Assembly (NCBI GenBank): GCA_034506395.1
Contig: JAPDPQ010000023.1
Location: 1-64,000 of the forward strand
Source of the DNA: a candidate division KSB1 bacterium
Lineage (GTDB): Bacteria; Zhuqueibacterota; Zhuqueibacteria; Thermofontimicrobiales; Thermofontimicrobiaceae
Reading direction: 5' to 3'
Length of the DNA: 64,000 bases
Below the pieces are notes generated by a model, which had not been told where the DNA came from, did no database searches, and worked only from the letters and a program-made list of their open reading frames with translations. Shown here piece after piece: positions 45,497 through 54,648 of the stretch (position 1 is its first letter; the number at the start of each line of letters is the position of its first letter). The translations under genes and the position numbers were made by a program.

Positions 45497-47818
45497 CTAA
45501 AAAATCACGCCGTCATCTTTGCGCATGAACAGCACTGGGATGCCCCAGTCGATGCGGCCGCTTTCCAGATTGACAAACAGCCTTCTTCGTGCCTCGTCTA
45601 CCGCGCGATCCACCTGATGTGTTTCAGCCAGGGTGGTGTAGAAATGCTTGGCGAACATCAGCGCGCTGGCATCAGGGATATTGAATTGCATGGCGACGAC
45701 AGCCGGGATACCGATTTTCACCAGGCCGTGGGCAACGCCGAAAGAGATATCAGAATTCGCAATAGTGGCCGTTTGGCAGGCATTCAGCACCACAAGTCGT
45801 ACCTGAGCCCCATCCATCAGCGTGCTGAGACGTTCGATATTGAGCAATTCTGGTTTTCCATCTTCTGTTTCAAATACGAGACATCCGCCTCCCAATGCTT
45901 CACAATAACCACCATGTCCGATAAAATGAACGATATCCACGCGATGTGTCAATTCACGCTCTAAACCAGCCAAAGTGGCTGGTTTCAAAAAGCGAATCCG
46001 GAGCAAATCCTGTTTGACCAGCTGTTTCAGTGCTTGCTTGATTAAATTTTTCTCTTGCTCAGCGGCGATAGCAGGATATTGCGGGTCGGACGGATTGGCG
46101 ATGATGACCAGCATCCGCAAAGGAGGACTGGTAGTCACTTGCGCTAAAGGATTTTGCACGGCCAAGAAGCGGGTGATCAGCACATTGCGCTGCAGCGCTA
46201 AGAATTCGTGGGATTGCTCGCGATCATAGAGAAATTCCCACGGATAGCATGCCAGATCAGGGGCATCGATGCGGAGCTTGATGCGCAATGCAGTTTTTTG
46301 GCTGAAAGCAATGCCCAGGCTTTTCTCGAACTGATCGCGCAGTCTGGGCTGGAATAGCGAATTGAACAAATGTCCACCAAATTCTTTGAGCTGCTTCATA
46401 TCGAGCTTGAATTGCTGAGCCATTTGTTCGCGGATTTTGTTGATGGTCGATGGCTTCATGGTAAGTTTCATCTCCGCAGAATCTTCGCCAGCGGGGCTTG
46501 CGATCAGCGTGAGCGGATAGCTATCGCTTTTCGCGGTTCGGGGATTAATGGCAATATAGAAATCCAGTGGCAGTACTGGTCGTTGGATGGCCTTGCGATG
46601 CCAGCGATCATGGTATTTTCGAGTGACCTGATGAGAAAAAATCAAGATCAAAAACGGGACGATTATATAGAATTTCATCCCGAAGCGAAAGCCAAGTTTC
46701 GCAATCAGCAGCATCATGCCTAAGGCAATGAAGTAAAAATACCATTTGTTCGCCCATGAGAATTTTTCTCTGAAGAACAGCATGGCAATGATACTCAGAG
46801 TCAGTAATAAAAACGCCATGGACAGGCTTTCTAAAATAGCTTCGCGAATGAATTGGTGGTTTAATATCTGGCTGATCAGGCTTGCATAAACGTAAAGATT
46901 TGGGTAAAAGCTGAAATGAGGGCCTGGTTGTTGCTCTTTTGGCTCTGTCGCGTTGCCGATTAACACCAATTTGTCTCTAAATAAGGGATCAGCTCGGTCG
47001 ATATATTGCAGCGCTTGGCTGAATGAGATGCGCTTTGGGGCTAACTCCTCTGGCGGAATAAAGTTGATCAGAGTTTGACAGCGGTTATTGATGGGAATCG
47101 CCCAGCGATATCCGTTTTTTTGTAAGACAATCTGATCGTCCATTAAAATAACCCCAGTTTCGAAGGGGATATCTAGATAGGTCATGACCGCAACAAGCGG
47201 CAAGGATGGGTAAAGCGTCTCATTATAACAGAGGATCATTGGGAAGTATTGATCATCGCGGTAGGCGATATCGGTGCTCGTCGTCACAGCACCGAGCAGC
47301 CGAGTGGCATCGAGGAGTCGCTGCATCGGTAACAGGGCGCCGTAGACGATTTGGATGAAATGGTCTGCCGGCAGGGAATGATTGATGTGCAATTGAAATC
47401 GATCTGGAATACTGGCGTGTTTTTCAGCATTCATAAATGCGATGGCATGGATCACCTTGTCGGCCGCAGCTTGAGTGGCAGCAATCAATGCTGCATCCTG
47501 AGCCGAATCTCGTTCGGTAATGAATAATGCATCCAATGCGATCACTTTGGCATCAAGCCGATGCAAACCAGCAATCAATCGGGCGTATTCGGCTCGTTCG
47601 TATGCTTGCTCGCCTTCGTCAATTATCAGCAGATGTTCATGTGGTCTTGCTGTCGGAACAAAAAGCTGAAAATAGCAATAGGTCTCCACTGTCTCATAAA
47701 GTCCATGAACCCAGGGGATTTCGAACAGCAACCCGAGCAGGATGCTGCCGATGATGAACGCCAGCCAGCCAACCAAAAAGGTTTTCAGCTTTATTCCAAG
47801 GATTAACTTTGGTTTCAT
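45497..47818 (-). CDS. CHASE2-CHAT membrane protein (sensor domain fused to caspase-like protease)
   Basis: This 773-residue protein begins with a membrane helix (residues about 12-32), then a CHASE2 extracytoplasmic sensor domain (LLIIDEGEQAYERAEYARLI, ALDALF, FRDKLVLIGNATEPKEQ), three more helices (about 320-420), and a cytoplasmic C-terminal CHAT domain. The CHAT dyad is His635 in HFIGHGGY and Cys681 in LNACQTAT, with GIPAVVAMQFNIPD and a late WGIPVLF typical of the family. The layout suggests a protease or protease-like effector switched by an outside signal. CHAT proteases act in regulated proteolysis and in CRISPR-linked or other defence; none of those partners is here. It is the third gene after the propeller and PorV-like genes on the same strand, 277 bases away. 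Confidence 0.88.
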   Translation of the reverse strand: MKPKLILGIKLKTFLVGWLAFIIGSILLGLLFEIPWVHGLYETVETYCYFQLFVPTARPHEHLLIIDEGEQAYERAEYARLIAGLHRLDAKVIALDALFITERDSAQDAALIAATQAAADKVIHAIAFMNAEKHASIPDRFQLHINHSLPADHFIQIVYGALLPMQRLLDATRLLGAVTTSTDIAYRDDQYFPMILCYNETLYPSLPLVAVMTYLDIPFETGVILMDDQIVLQKNGYRWAIPINNRCQTLINFIPPEELAPKRISFSQALQYIDRADPLFRDKLVLIGNATEPKEQQPGPHFSFYPNLYVYASLISQILNHQFIREAILESLSMAFLLLTLSIIAMLFFREKFSWANKWYFYFIALGMMLLIAKLGFRFGMKFYIIVPFLILIFSHQVTRKYHDRWHRKAIQRPVLPLDFYIAINPRTAKSDSYPLTLIASPAGEDSAEMKLTMKPSTINKIREQMAQQFKLDMKQLKEFGGHLFNSLFQPRLRDQFEKSLGIAFSQKTALRIKLRIDAPDLACYPWEFLYDREQSHEFLALQRNVLITRFLAVQNPLAQVTTSPPLRMLVIIANPSDPQYPAIAAEQEKNLIKQALKQLVKQDLLRIRFLKPATLAGLERELTHRVDIVHFIGHGGYCEALGGGCLVFETEDGKPELLNIERLSTLMDGAQVRLVVLNACQTATIANSDISFGVAHGLVKIGIPAVVAMQFNIPDASALMFAKHFYTTLAETHQVDRAVDEARRRLFVNLESGRIDWGIPVLFMRKDDGVIF

Positions 47819-47970
47819 GAGATGCTCAGCTTCGAATAATCAAATCAGGTGGAGTCCTTCCGCCCGTTGGCCCTGTGCATCCGCGGAAACGCCCGAATGG
47901 AGATCAGTTGTCATTTTAATCCGTCAGTTGAACATGCGTATCTAACGAAGCGATTAAATGGCGAAATTAG

Positions 47971-48004
47971 GTCATTCTGAAGCGCGAAGCGCCGAAGGGT
48001 CCTT
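47971..48004. repeat. Family B dispersed repeat, forward copy
   Basis: gtcattctgaagcgcgaagc is followed by gccgaagggtcctttgga; it resembles the copy at 35114 and the reverse copy at 26641. It lies in the gap between the PorV-like and CHASE2-CHAT genes. Confidence 0.45.
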
Positions 48005-48094
48005 TGGATAAGCGCAAATCGCTTCGGTCGCGCATCATGATATTGCGCCTTTAGTTAACGGCCATGGCCAATGAGTGGATGGGCGAAATCTGGC

Positions 48095-50698
48095 TTACTT
48101 CATTTCGGCCCACCAGAGCAAATACCCGCGGTCTGGATCAGGGCCGCGCTTAACTGCTCGTTGCTCCAGACGAGCCCCTTTGAGTGGCTTATTGAATAAG
48201 TGCTGCGCTGCACTGGTTCGGATGAATTTTGCAATTGCCGACATTTTCTGTTTGAGTTCGGATTTAAAATCCGCCTTATCTGCCCATTCGATCGACTCTT
48301 TTGGGATGCCTATCAGATCCATTGCTGACTGGGCGTCGCTTTTTAATAGATTAAAAGCTTGCTGGAGCCATTGCTCTGATTGTTGTTGGAGCTTGAAACT
48401 ATCCCCAGTTGCATCCGACTTCCAGAGCTGATATAAAATGGCCAAATTCAAGGCAGTCCCAGCACTATCGGGTTGAAGAGCGGCTGCTTTGCGATAATGC
48501 TGCTCAGCCGATGGATATCCTCCTAAGATCGCTTCAACATTGCCGAGATTATTAAGCGCTGCGAAATTCTGGTTGTCGCGATCGAGCATTTTTAAGAACT
48601 GCTGCTTGGCTTCAAACAAAGAATCTTGTTGTGCCAAAATGATCCCCAGCTTATTGCGCAATTTCAAGTTGCCGGGATTTTTTTTCAAGGCCTCCTGATA
48701 GCGGCCAACAACTGTGACCGTGCGCAAATTTTCAATGGCGCTGAAATCGTTACCCAGCAGATGTTGCAGCTCGCTGCGATCTGGGAGCGCTGGGACTAAA
48801 GATTGCAGGTCCTGAGGCAAAGCGCTCAGGTAGATGCCCTCCACATCGCTGACCATCACGATTTGAACTTCTCCCTCCTTCAAAGCTGTGCGATATTTCC
48901 GTCCCGCTTCCTGCCACGCATTCAGAAACGGCTGGCCGATCCATGTCACTTCCACGGGAATCCATAGGGAATTATTTCTGACCACGACGAGCGTATCGCC
49001 CACGGGCAAGACTCCCCAATTCCGAGCATGAATGCCCGAATCGAACATCAATGTAATATGGCCTGGCATACTGAGCAGAGCTGTTCGGATGCCGCAATGC
49101 TCCAACAATGAGGCGTAGAGCACAGTGAGATCGTCACAGTCGCCGCATCGCTGATCTAATGTCTCCGCAGGATATTTGATGTAATCCACCTGCTGGCGAT
49201 CGGCACGAAGTGACGAGAACGGGTTATCGGGATCTTCCCGATATTTCATGCCGATAACTCCTAAGGCATCGAATAGGGTGGCGGCTGTGTAAATATTACC
49301 CAACTCGAGCTCCGAACGATAGGGCAATTCACTGGTGGCTGCCATGGAAAACAGCCTAACCATCCGATCCATCCGGGTAATGAAGGCCGCCGCTTTGCTA
49401 GGATCGTCCCAAGTGGTAGCGCCGCGACCGTAGAGCAGGAACTTTTTAGTGGCTTCAGCAAATCTGTTTTCATTTTTAAGGGTGTATTCTGCCCGAATTT
49501 TCAACTGGCGAAAAGCCGACTCACGTTGCTGCAGCACGGCCTCAGAAAGAACCACTTTAATATCGAAACGCTGTTTTTCAAATGGTCGAATAACCAGGCG
49601 TTCCTGAGTCGGTACATCGGACAAGCCAGGCACGGTGATGCTTACTGTCATTGGAAGCTCTTTGTCAAAATCATTGCGAATGGTGACGCTTCCAATTGGT
49701 TTGTTGGCATAGGTCTTATAAAATGAAGCATACATGTCGTCCAGCTCAATATCTGATAATTTGACTGGCGAGACCGTGGTGAACAGTCCCAGAGAAAAAA
49801 CATGGGTCGGTGATAGGGTAGGGGGAATGATATAGGCGTAATCCAATTGAGTACCAAGATAGGGGAGTTTCAAACTGGTACCGAAGCTATAGGTGTTTGG
49901 TTCTTTCGTTTGCAAGTCTTTTTGGATTCCAGCTCGAACTGCCAGGTGTTCCGCTAACCAAGCCTCAACGCCGAGGTGAACCCGATCGTCAATATCCAGG
50001 GCGAGCAATGCCTCGTTCAATGAAAGCCATTTCATCCGAATTTGTTCTGGAGGAAAGAATGCTAATCCAAAGTGAAAATTCTGCGGAAAAATTTTTTCGG
50101 CCTTGCTGGATCCCGAATACCTCACTGATGTCCCATGCAAATCATATCCCATAATGCCAAAGTTAATCTGCCTCAGCCACTGGTTCGGCGCCAGTTGCAA
50201 GCAATACAAACCTCCCAAATCGAATCCAAAACCATTGGCTGTAGCGATCATATAATTATCAAGGCTGGAACTGATGTGCACATATTTCAAATTCATCCCA
50301 ATGAACAAGTTTTTCATCACCTTGGTGCCCAATGAGAATGTAGCTTTGCTTTGAAGAAACTGTAATTCCGGATCATCATAGCCATAGTGAAAATAATTTA
50401 AGCCGAGGATCTGGCGATCGGTAATGGGGTACACGAAACTGAGATAAGCGTTCTTCAACCCCGAGATGTTATAAGGATTGGCAAACATGCTATTGATTTC
50501 CATGTGGCGCAGGGACGGCAGACCGGCTGGGTTCCAATACGCGGCATTTCCGTCATCGGCAATAGCGACAAAAGTCTCACCGAGGCCCAAGGGCCTTGCG
50601 CCGACAAACACCTGATTCCGCGCTTGAGCATTCAAATGGGTTGAACTAACTGAGAAGCTATAAAACGTCAGGAAAATGATGAAAATTTGCTTTTTCAT
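48095..50698 (-). CDS. PorV/PorQ-like outer-membrane protein fused to transglutaminase-like and TPR domains
   Basis: The ATG at 50698 opens the signal peptide (KKQIFIIFLTFYSFSVSSTHLNAQ); an ATG 11 codons upstream, 6 bases after the previous stop, is also possible. Residues (counting from the upstream ATG) 40-320 match the PorV/UPF0164-like barrel: GARPLGLGETFVAIADDGNAAYWNPAGL (in parts) and GLNYFHYGYDD. A middle domain follows. Residues about 515-565 match a transglutaminase-like core, with CGDCDDLTVLYASLL (Cys pair and Asp) and a His in MPGHITLMF. The final part has TPR units (LKLRNKLGIILAQ, ALNNLGNVEAILGGYPSAEQHYRKA in parts). PorV is a T9SS shuttle and barrel protein; a fusion to a papain-like fold and TPRs is not known to me. 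It follows the T9SS-type propeller gene directly. Confidence 0.82.
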   Translation of the reverse strand: MKKQIFIIFLTFYSFSVSSTHLNAQARNQVFVGARPLGLGETFVAIADDGNAAYWNPAGLPSLRHMEINSMFANPYNISGLKNAYLSFVYPITDRQILGLNYFHYGYDDPELQFLQSKATFSLGTKVMKNLFIGMNLKYVHISSSLDNYMIATANGFGFDLGGLYCLQLAPNQWLRQINFGIMGYDLHGTSVRYSGSSKAEKIFPQNFHFGLAFFPPEQIRMKWLSLNEALLALDIDDRVHLGVEAWLAEHLAVRAGIQKDLQTKEPNTYSFGTSLKLPYLGTQLDYAYIIPPTLSPTHVFSLGLFTTVSPVKLSDIELDDMYASFYKTYANKPIGSVTIRNDFDKELPMTVSITVPGLSDVPTQERLVIRPFEKQRFDIKVVLSEAVLQQRESAFRQLKIRAEYTLKNENRFAEATKKFLLYGRGATTWDDPSKAAAFITRMDRMVRLFSMAATSELPYRSELELGNIYTAATLFDALGVIGMKYREDPDNPFSSLRADRQQVDYIKYPAETLDQRCGDCDDLTVLYASLLEHCGIRTALLSMPGHITLMFDSGIHARNWGVLPVGDTLVVVRNNSLWIPVEVTWIGQPFLNAWQEAGRKYRTALKEGEVQIVMVSDVEGIYLSALPQDLQSLVPALPDRSELQHLLGNDFSAIENLRTVTVVGRYQEALKKNPGNLKLRNKLGIILAQQDSLFEAKQQFLKMLDRDNQNFAALNNLGNVEAILGGYPSAEQHYRKAAALQPDSAGTALNLAILYQLWKSDATGDSFKLQQQSEQWLQQAFNLLKSDAQSAMDLIGIPKESIEWADKADFKSELKQKMSAIAKFIRTSAAQHLFNKPLKGARLEQRAVKRGPDPDRGYLLWWAEMK

Positions 50699-50737
50699 TT
50701 TTGTCTCAAAATGATGAGAAGCTCGTGCCATACCGTA

Positions 50738-53700
50738 TTAATATTTGTTCGAGATCACTACGGTTTTGGACTCTAATTTGCCCCGAGCTTGAACCGTAAC
50801 GATATATAAGCCGCTGACACAAAATTCGCCCCATTGATCTTTGCCATCCCAATATACCACGTTGCTGCCATAGGCCATCCATTGGTTTTCTGTCAGGTAG
50901 CGGACGAGTCGTCCAGCGGCGTTATAAATTTTGATGGTCACAGGCGCTTGCTCGCCCAAGTCGAACGAGATGGCGGTTTGCGAGTCATACCCGCCCCCTT
51001 GGGGTGAAAAGATGCGCGGCTGACAATTGACATTGGCAATGGAAACCCGAACGCCCCGCGTTAAATCGCAATACAGCGCAAAAATGCCCAGCGTCGTGCT
51101 GGCAGTCGTAATCTTCTTTTCGTCACGCGAGATCGTCCCACCCAGTCGATGCCAGGATTTTGTCGCTGGGATGAAGCGATAGATACCGAGGGCATTGATC
51201 AGGCTATCGTTGATTGACAGATTTCGAAAGTTGATCGATAGGGTAATTGGTTTACTGAGTACGAGATCTGTTGGCGCTAATTTATAACAGCCAGCAATGA
51301 ATTGAATCTGTGGGCTCTGAATTAGATCGGAGGAAGCCAGGGTCGTATCTTTGACATAAATCTGACGATCTCGCTCCAAAGCATTCGGAGGGACGTACAG
51401 CGTGATTAGTGCAGCGGCACTGCCCAGCCGGCCGCCATGTGGGGCATGGATGGCCTTGCACGCGCTGACGATTTCGACCGGCACAAATTCCTGGCTGACA
51501 TGTTCCAATTTGTCGCGGCCCAAAAGATGGAGCCAGTAATTTCCATTGGCTAAGCCTTCAGTATGCCAGATCGCCAGTGTATCGTTTCGAATTTCGCGAC
51601 TTTGTTCTTGCTTGTAACTGAATCGGTCGTCAAACCATTGTGGTGATTGTTGTATCACCGCATAACGGAGTTGAAAACTTTCGAGATCGCGGCCTGGAGA
51701 GTTATCGTATGCAGACCCAATGATGGCGACATCGCCAGCAATGACATCCTGGGAGCGAGGGGAAATAATCGTAATCGTGGGCGGCGTAATATCTACCTCA
51801 AAGTTCCTCGTCAGCGGTTTTTCAGCCACGTTACCCCAGGCATCCCGTGGCAACACACTGAAGCTATAACGACCATTCGTGGAAATGGTCGGCGTGACAA
51901 TTGTTTGTTGCTGAAAATCTGATGAGTCGCCTGAGATCATGGCTCGAGTGGAATCAAACAAATACCAGGCAAATTTCACCCGGCCGAGTTCATTGCTGCG
52001 ATCGATTCCGCTAAACATGAATAGCGGATTGGAAATGCCGATGAGTTCATCCTGTTGTGGCGCTACGATGAAAAACGCCTTGGGCGGCTTGCGATCTGGC
52101 CGGAGCCGGCTTAGGCCGGCTTCTTTTGTCCCAAACCAGAGATCACCGCTGAAAGATTCGACGATCGCAGTGATAAAATCTGATTGCAATCCGCAGGTTA
52201 CCGAGAAATTGGCCCATTCCCCTCGATAAAAACGGCTGGCCCCTGAGCTCGTCCCGACCCAGATTGCGCCATCAGATGATTCGTACAGCGCATGGATCGA
52301 TTCTGAAGCCAATTGCTCTCGGAAACTGGTCCAGACACCCTCTTGAAGTCGTTTCACACCTTTCTCATAAGTGCCAACCCATAGGGCGCCATCCGAAGCA
52401 ACCAATAGCGTGCGAATATCATTGTCTGCCCAGCTCCCTGGGACCGAAACCTTGGTCATGATGCCGTCTCGATATCGGGTTAGACCGTTCGCAGTGCCAA
52501 ACCATATTGCGCCATTTTGATCCTCCACAATAGCAGTGACGAAATCGCTCGATAGACCGTCGCTTGTGGTGAACCATTGCCATTTCCCTTGATAGTAATA
52601 GCTTGCACCTTTTGCGGTAGCGAACCACAGCTCACCGCGCGAGGTGGCAAGCGCGGCATTGACCTGATTGCTGCTCAAGCCGCTTTCTTTGGTAAAATTT
52701 TGCCAAACACCTTTCGCTAAACGGCTCACTCCGCTATCCGTGCAAATCCATACAGCCTGATCATAGGCTTCGATGATGGACCTCACTTTATTATTCACTA
52801 GGCCATTAGCTTTTGTAATTTTGGTCCATTTGTCTTGCGAAAATCGACTGATCCCCGCGGTCGTTCCTACCCAGATTGAACCATCTGATGTCTGCAAGAG
52901 TGCCGTGATCGAATTGCAGATCAATCCATTTTCAGATGTGAAACATTGGCAGAGAGCTGGCTGCAATCGGCTTACCCCACCAGAAATGCCTAAGCTCCCG
53001 ATCGCGCTGAACCAGATGGCCTCATCGGCTGATTCGACAATAGCAGTAATGTGATTTGCCACCAAGCCATCACTCATCGTGTAGTTTTTCCAACTGCCAT
53101 TTCGATAGCGACTTACACCATTCGAGGTACCAATCCACAACGATCGATCTGAGGCTTCAGCGATTGCGGTGACATTGTCGCTGACCAGACCGTTGGCTGT
53201 AGTGAACGTTGTCCAAGATCCATTTTCATAACGACTCACGCCAGATGAGGTACCGAACCACAACGCCCCATCCGAAGCCTGTAAGATGGCGGAGATCTGA
53301 TTATCGGCCAAGCCCATGTCCGCAGTAAGCGTGGTCCATTGCCCGTTACGAAATTGGCTTACTCCCGCGCCATAGGTACCGAACCACATTGTCCCATCAC
53401 TCGTCTCCGTGATAGCGAAGACACGATTCGACGCCAATCCATTGCTGGTGGTGAAACGCGACCACTGGCCTTGAAAGTAGCGGCTCACGCCTCCTCCATC
53501 GGTGCCGAACCATAAGGCGCCGTCGTGCGATGAGAAAATCGCCCGAATTGGATAATTTGGCAAACCGTTGTTTGGTGCAAAGTTTGTCCACTGGCCAAAA
53601 TAAAAGCTGATGGCCCCCGCATCGCTCCCGAACCAGATTGCACCATCTCGGGCCTCACAAATGGCATGGATATTATCATTTATGAGTCCAGCGCGAAACT

Positions 53701-53920
53701 TGGTCCATTTTCCCTGATGAAAACTGCTAATGCCATAAGCTGTCCCAAACCACAGGGTCCCATCAGATGCCTCCAGCATTGCGTTCACAAAATCGGATGC
53801 GAGCCCATCCGAGGTACCGAAGCGGGTCCAGATGTCCTCAGATGGTTGTGCAAAGTTCAATTTGGATAAACAGAATAGCAGGAGGATCAATATAGGCGAT
53901 TTTATTAGCTTGTAAGTCAT
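50738..53920 (-). CDS. Secreted 14-blade propeller protein with Ig-like, ZU5-like and T9SS-type C-terminal domains
   Basis: This 1060-residue protein has a signal peptide (SPILILLLFCLSKLNFAQ) and 14 repeats of about 41 residues with the two-component-regulator propeller pattern (G-W-T-F-NGL-N-I-A-I-E-DG-LWFGT-GVSR), covering residues about 28-620. Fourteen units equal two seven-bladed propellers, as in the sensor part of hybrid two-component systems, but no membrane helix, YYY domain or kinase follows. Instead there are Ig-like domains (DITPPTITIISP), a ZU5-like stretch (HGGRLGSAAALITLYVPPNAL in parts) and a FlgD-like T9SS C-terminal domain (PRIFSPQGG, VTIKIYNAAGRLVRYL, GLYIVTV). It is probably an exported surface receptor or adhesin. 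It leads the three-gene set with the PorV-like and CHASE2-CHAT genes. Confidence 0.9.
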   Translation of the reverse strand: MTYKLIKSPILILLLFCLSKLNFAQPSEDIWTRFGTSDGLASDFVNAMLEASDGTLWFGTAYGISSFHQGKWTKFRAGLINDNIHAICEARDGAIWFGSDAGAISFYFGQWTNFAPNNGLPNYPIRAIFSSHDGALWFGTDGGGVSRYFQGQWSRFTTSNGLASNRVFAITETSDGTMWFGTYGAGVSQFRNGQWTTLTADMGLADNQISAILQASDGALWFGTSSGVSRYENGSWTTFTTANGLVSDNVTAIAEASDRSLWIGTSNGVSRYRNGSWKNYTMSDGLVANHITAIVESADEAIWFSAIGSLGISGGVSRLQPALCQCFTSENGLICNSITALLQTSDGSIWVGTTAGISRFSQDKWTKITKANGLVNNKVRSIIEAYDQAVWICTDSGVSRLAKGVWQNFTKESGLSSNQVNAALATSRGELWFATAKGASYYYQGKWQWFTTSDGLSSDFVTAIVEDQNGAIWFGTANGLTRYRDGIMTKVSVPGSWADNDIRTLLVASDGALWVGTYEKGVKRLQEGVWTSFREQLASESIHALYESSDGAIWVGTSSGASRFYRGEWANFSVTCGLQSDFITAIVESFSGDLWFGTKEAGLSRLRPDRKPPKAFFIVAPQQDELIGISNPLFMFSGIDRSNELGRVKFAWYLFDSTRAMISGDSSDFQQQTIVTPTISTNGRYSFSVLPRDAWGNVAEKPLTRNFEVDITPPTITIISPRSQDVIAGDVAIIGSAYDNSPGRDLESFQLRYAVIQQSPQWFDDRFSYKQEQSREIRNDTLAIWHTEGLANGNYWLHLLGRDKLEHVSQEFVPVEIVSACKAIHAPHGGRLGSAAALITLYVPPNALERDRQIYVKDTTLASSDLIQSPQIQFIAGCYKLAPTDLVLSKPITLSINFRNLSINDSLINALGIYRFIPATKSWHRLGGTISRDEKKITTASTTLGIFALYCDLTRGVRVSIANVNCQPRIFSPQGGGYDSQTAISFDLGEQAPVTIKIYNAAGRLVRYLTENQWMAYGSNVVYWDGKDQWGEFCVSGLYIVTVQARGKLESKTVVISNKY

Positions 53921-54648
53921 ACCGCGGTTCCCGCCAATCAGTAAGTTTATGGCTGAACATAACCAAATTTATTTTCGTTGTTCGACTCAGCCGCTGCCCC
54001 AAATGAAAAAACGCCGAAGCTCTGTTTCATCTTTCAAGCGGCAGTCCCCAGTGGGACGATAACTTAAAGGATGAGAATGAAATACCAGAAATTGCACGTT
54101 TCGTCTGAGGTAAAGACTTCGATATTTCTGTTTAATCGCGAAACCGGATGATTCTTAGTCTCTAACCCAATTGATGGAATTCCAATGTTCAATAATCAGC
54201 AGAAACAATTCCAGCATCTATTTTTTTATTCAACCAGAGTAGTTTCCAGGTGAGTTAATGCAGATGTTTGCGAGAATTAAATTAATCAATTTATATCAGA
54301 AAGTCAATGATTATTTCGCAGAAGGAAAAATTTTGCCGGCCAATGATCGAACCACCCAATGAAAAGATTGCTCTGCAACTACTGATTGGATGATATGCGC
54401 ATGTCAGATCTGGGGGTCAGAATAAATGAAAAAAAGCTCCCATGAACCCAAAGTTCAATGAGTTCGCAGGAGCTTTCGATACCCAAGAAGATGTTGCCGA
54501 GTTCAAATATGCATCAATAAAATATGGCTTAACGAATTGAAAGATTCAAAATAAACCAGCCATATTTGGTCTGAATCAATTTTAAAAACCCTCGATTGAT
54601 GCGTCAAGGCATGAAGCGATGTAAAATAGGGCGATTATTTATATTTCG
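53921..54648. other. Intergenic stretch ending with the ATPase operon terminator
   Basis: 728 AT-rich bases between the propeller gene and the end of the ATPase operon. It holds a small hairpin gtccc/gggac (54044-54057) and the terminator at 54429-54476; no gene is supported. Confidence 0.6.
54429..54476 (-). terminator. Intrinsic terminator of the V-type ATPase operon
   Basis: On the minus strand, AAAGCTCC (54476-54469) pairs with GGAGCTTT, which runs into a tract of seven T (54435-54429). An inner GAAC/GTTC pair extends the stem. It lies about 170 bases after the last ATPase gene. Confidence 0.8.

Noticed and set aside
45308-45964. 218-residue plus-strand frame across the end of the CHASE2-CHAT gene
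   Set aside because: It mostly overlaps the well-supported CHAT domain on the other strand and has no family features.
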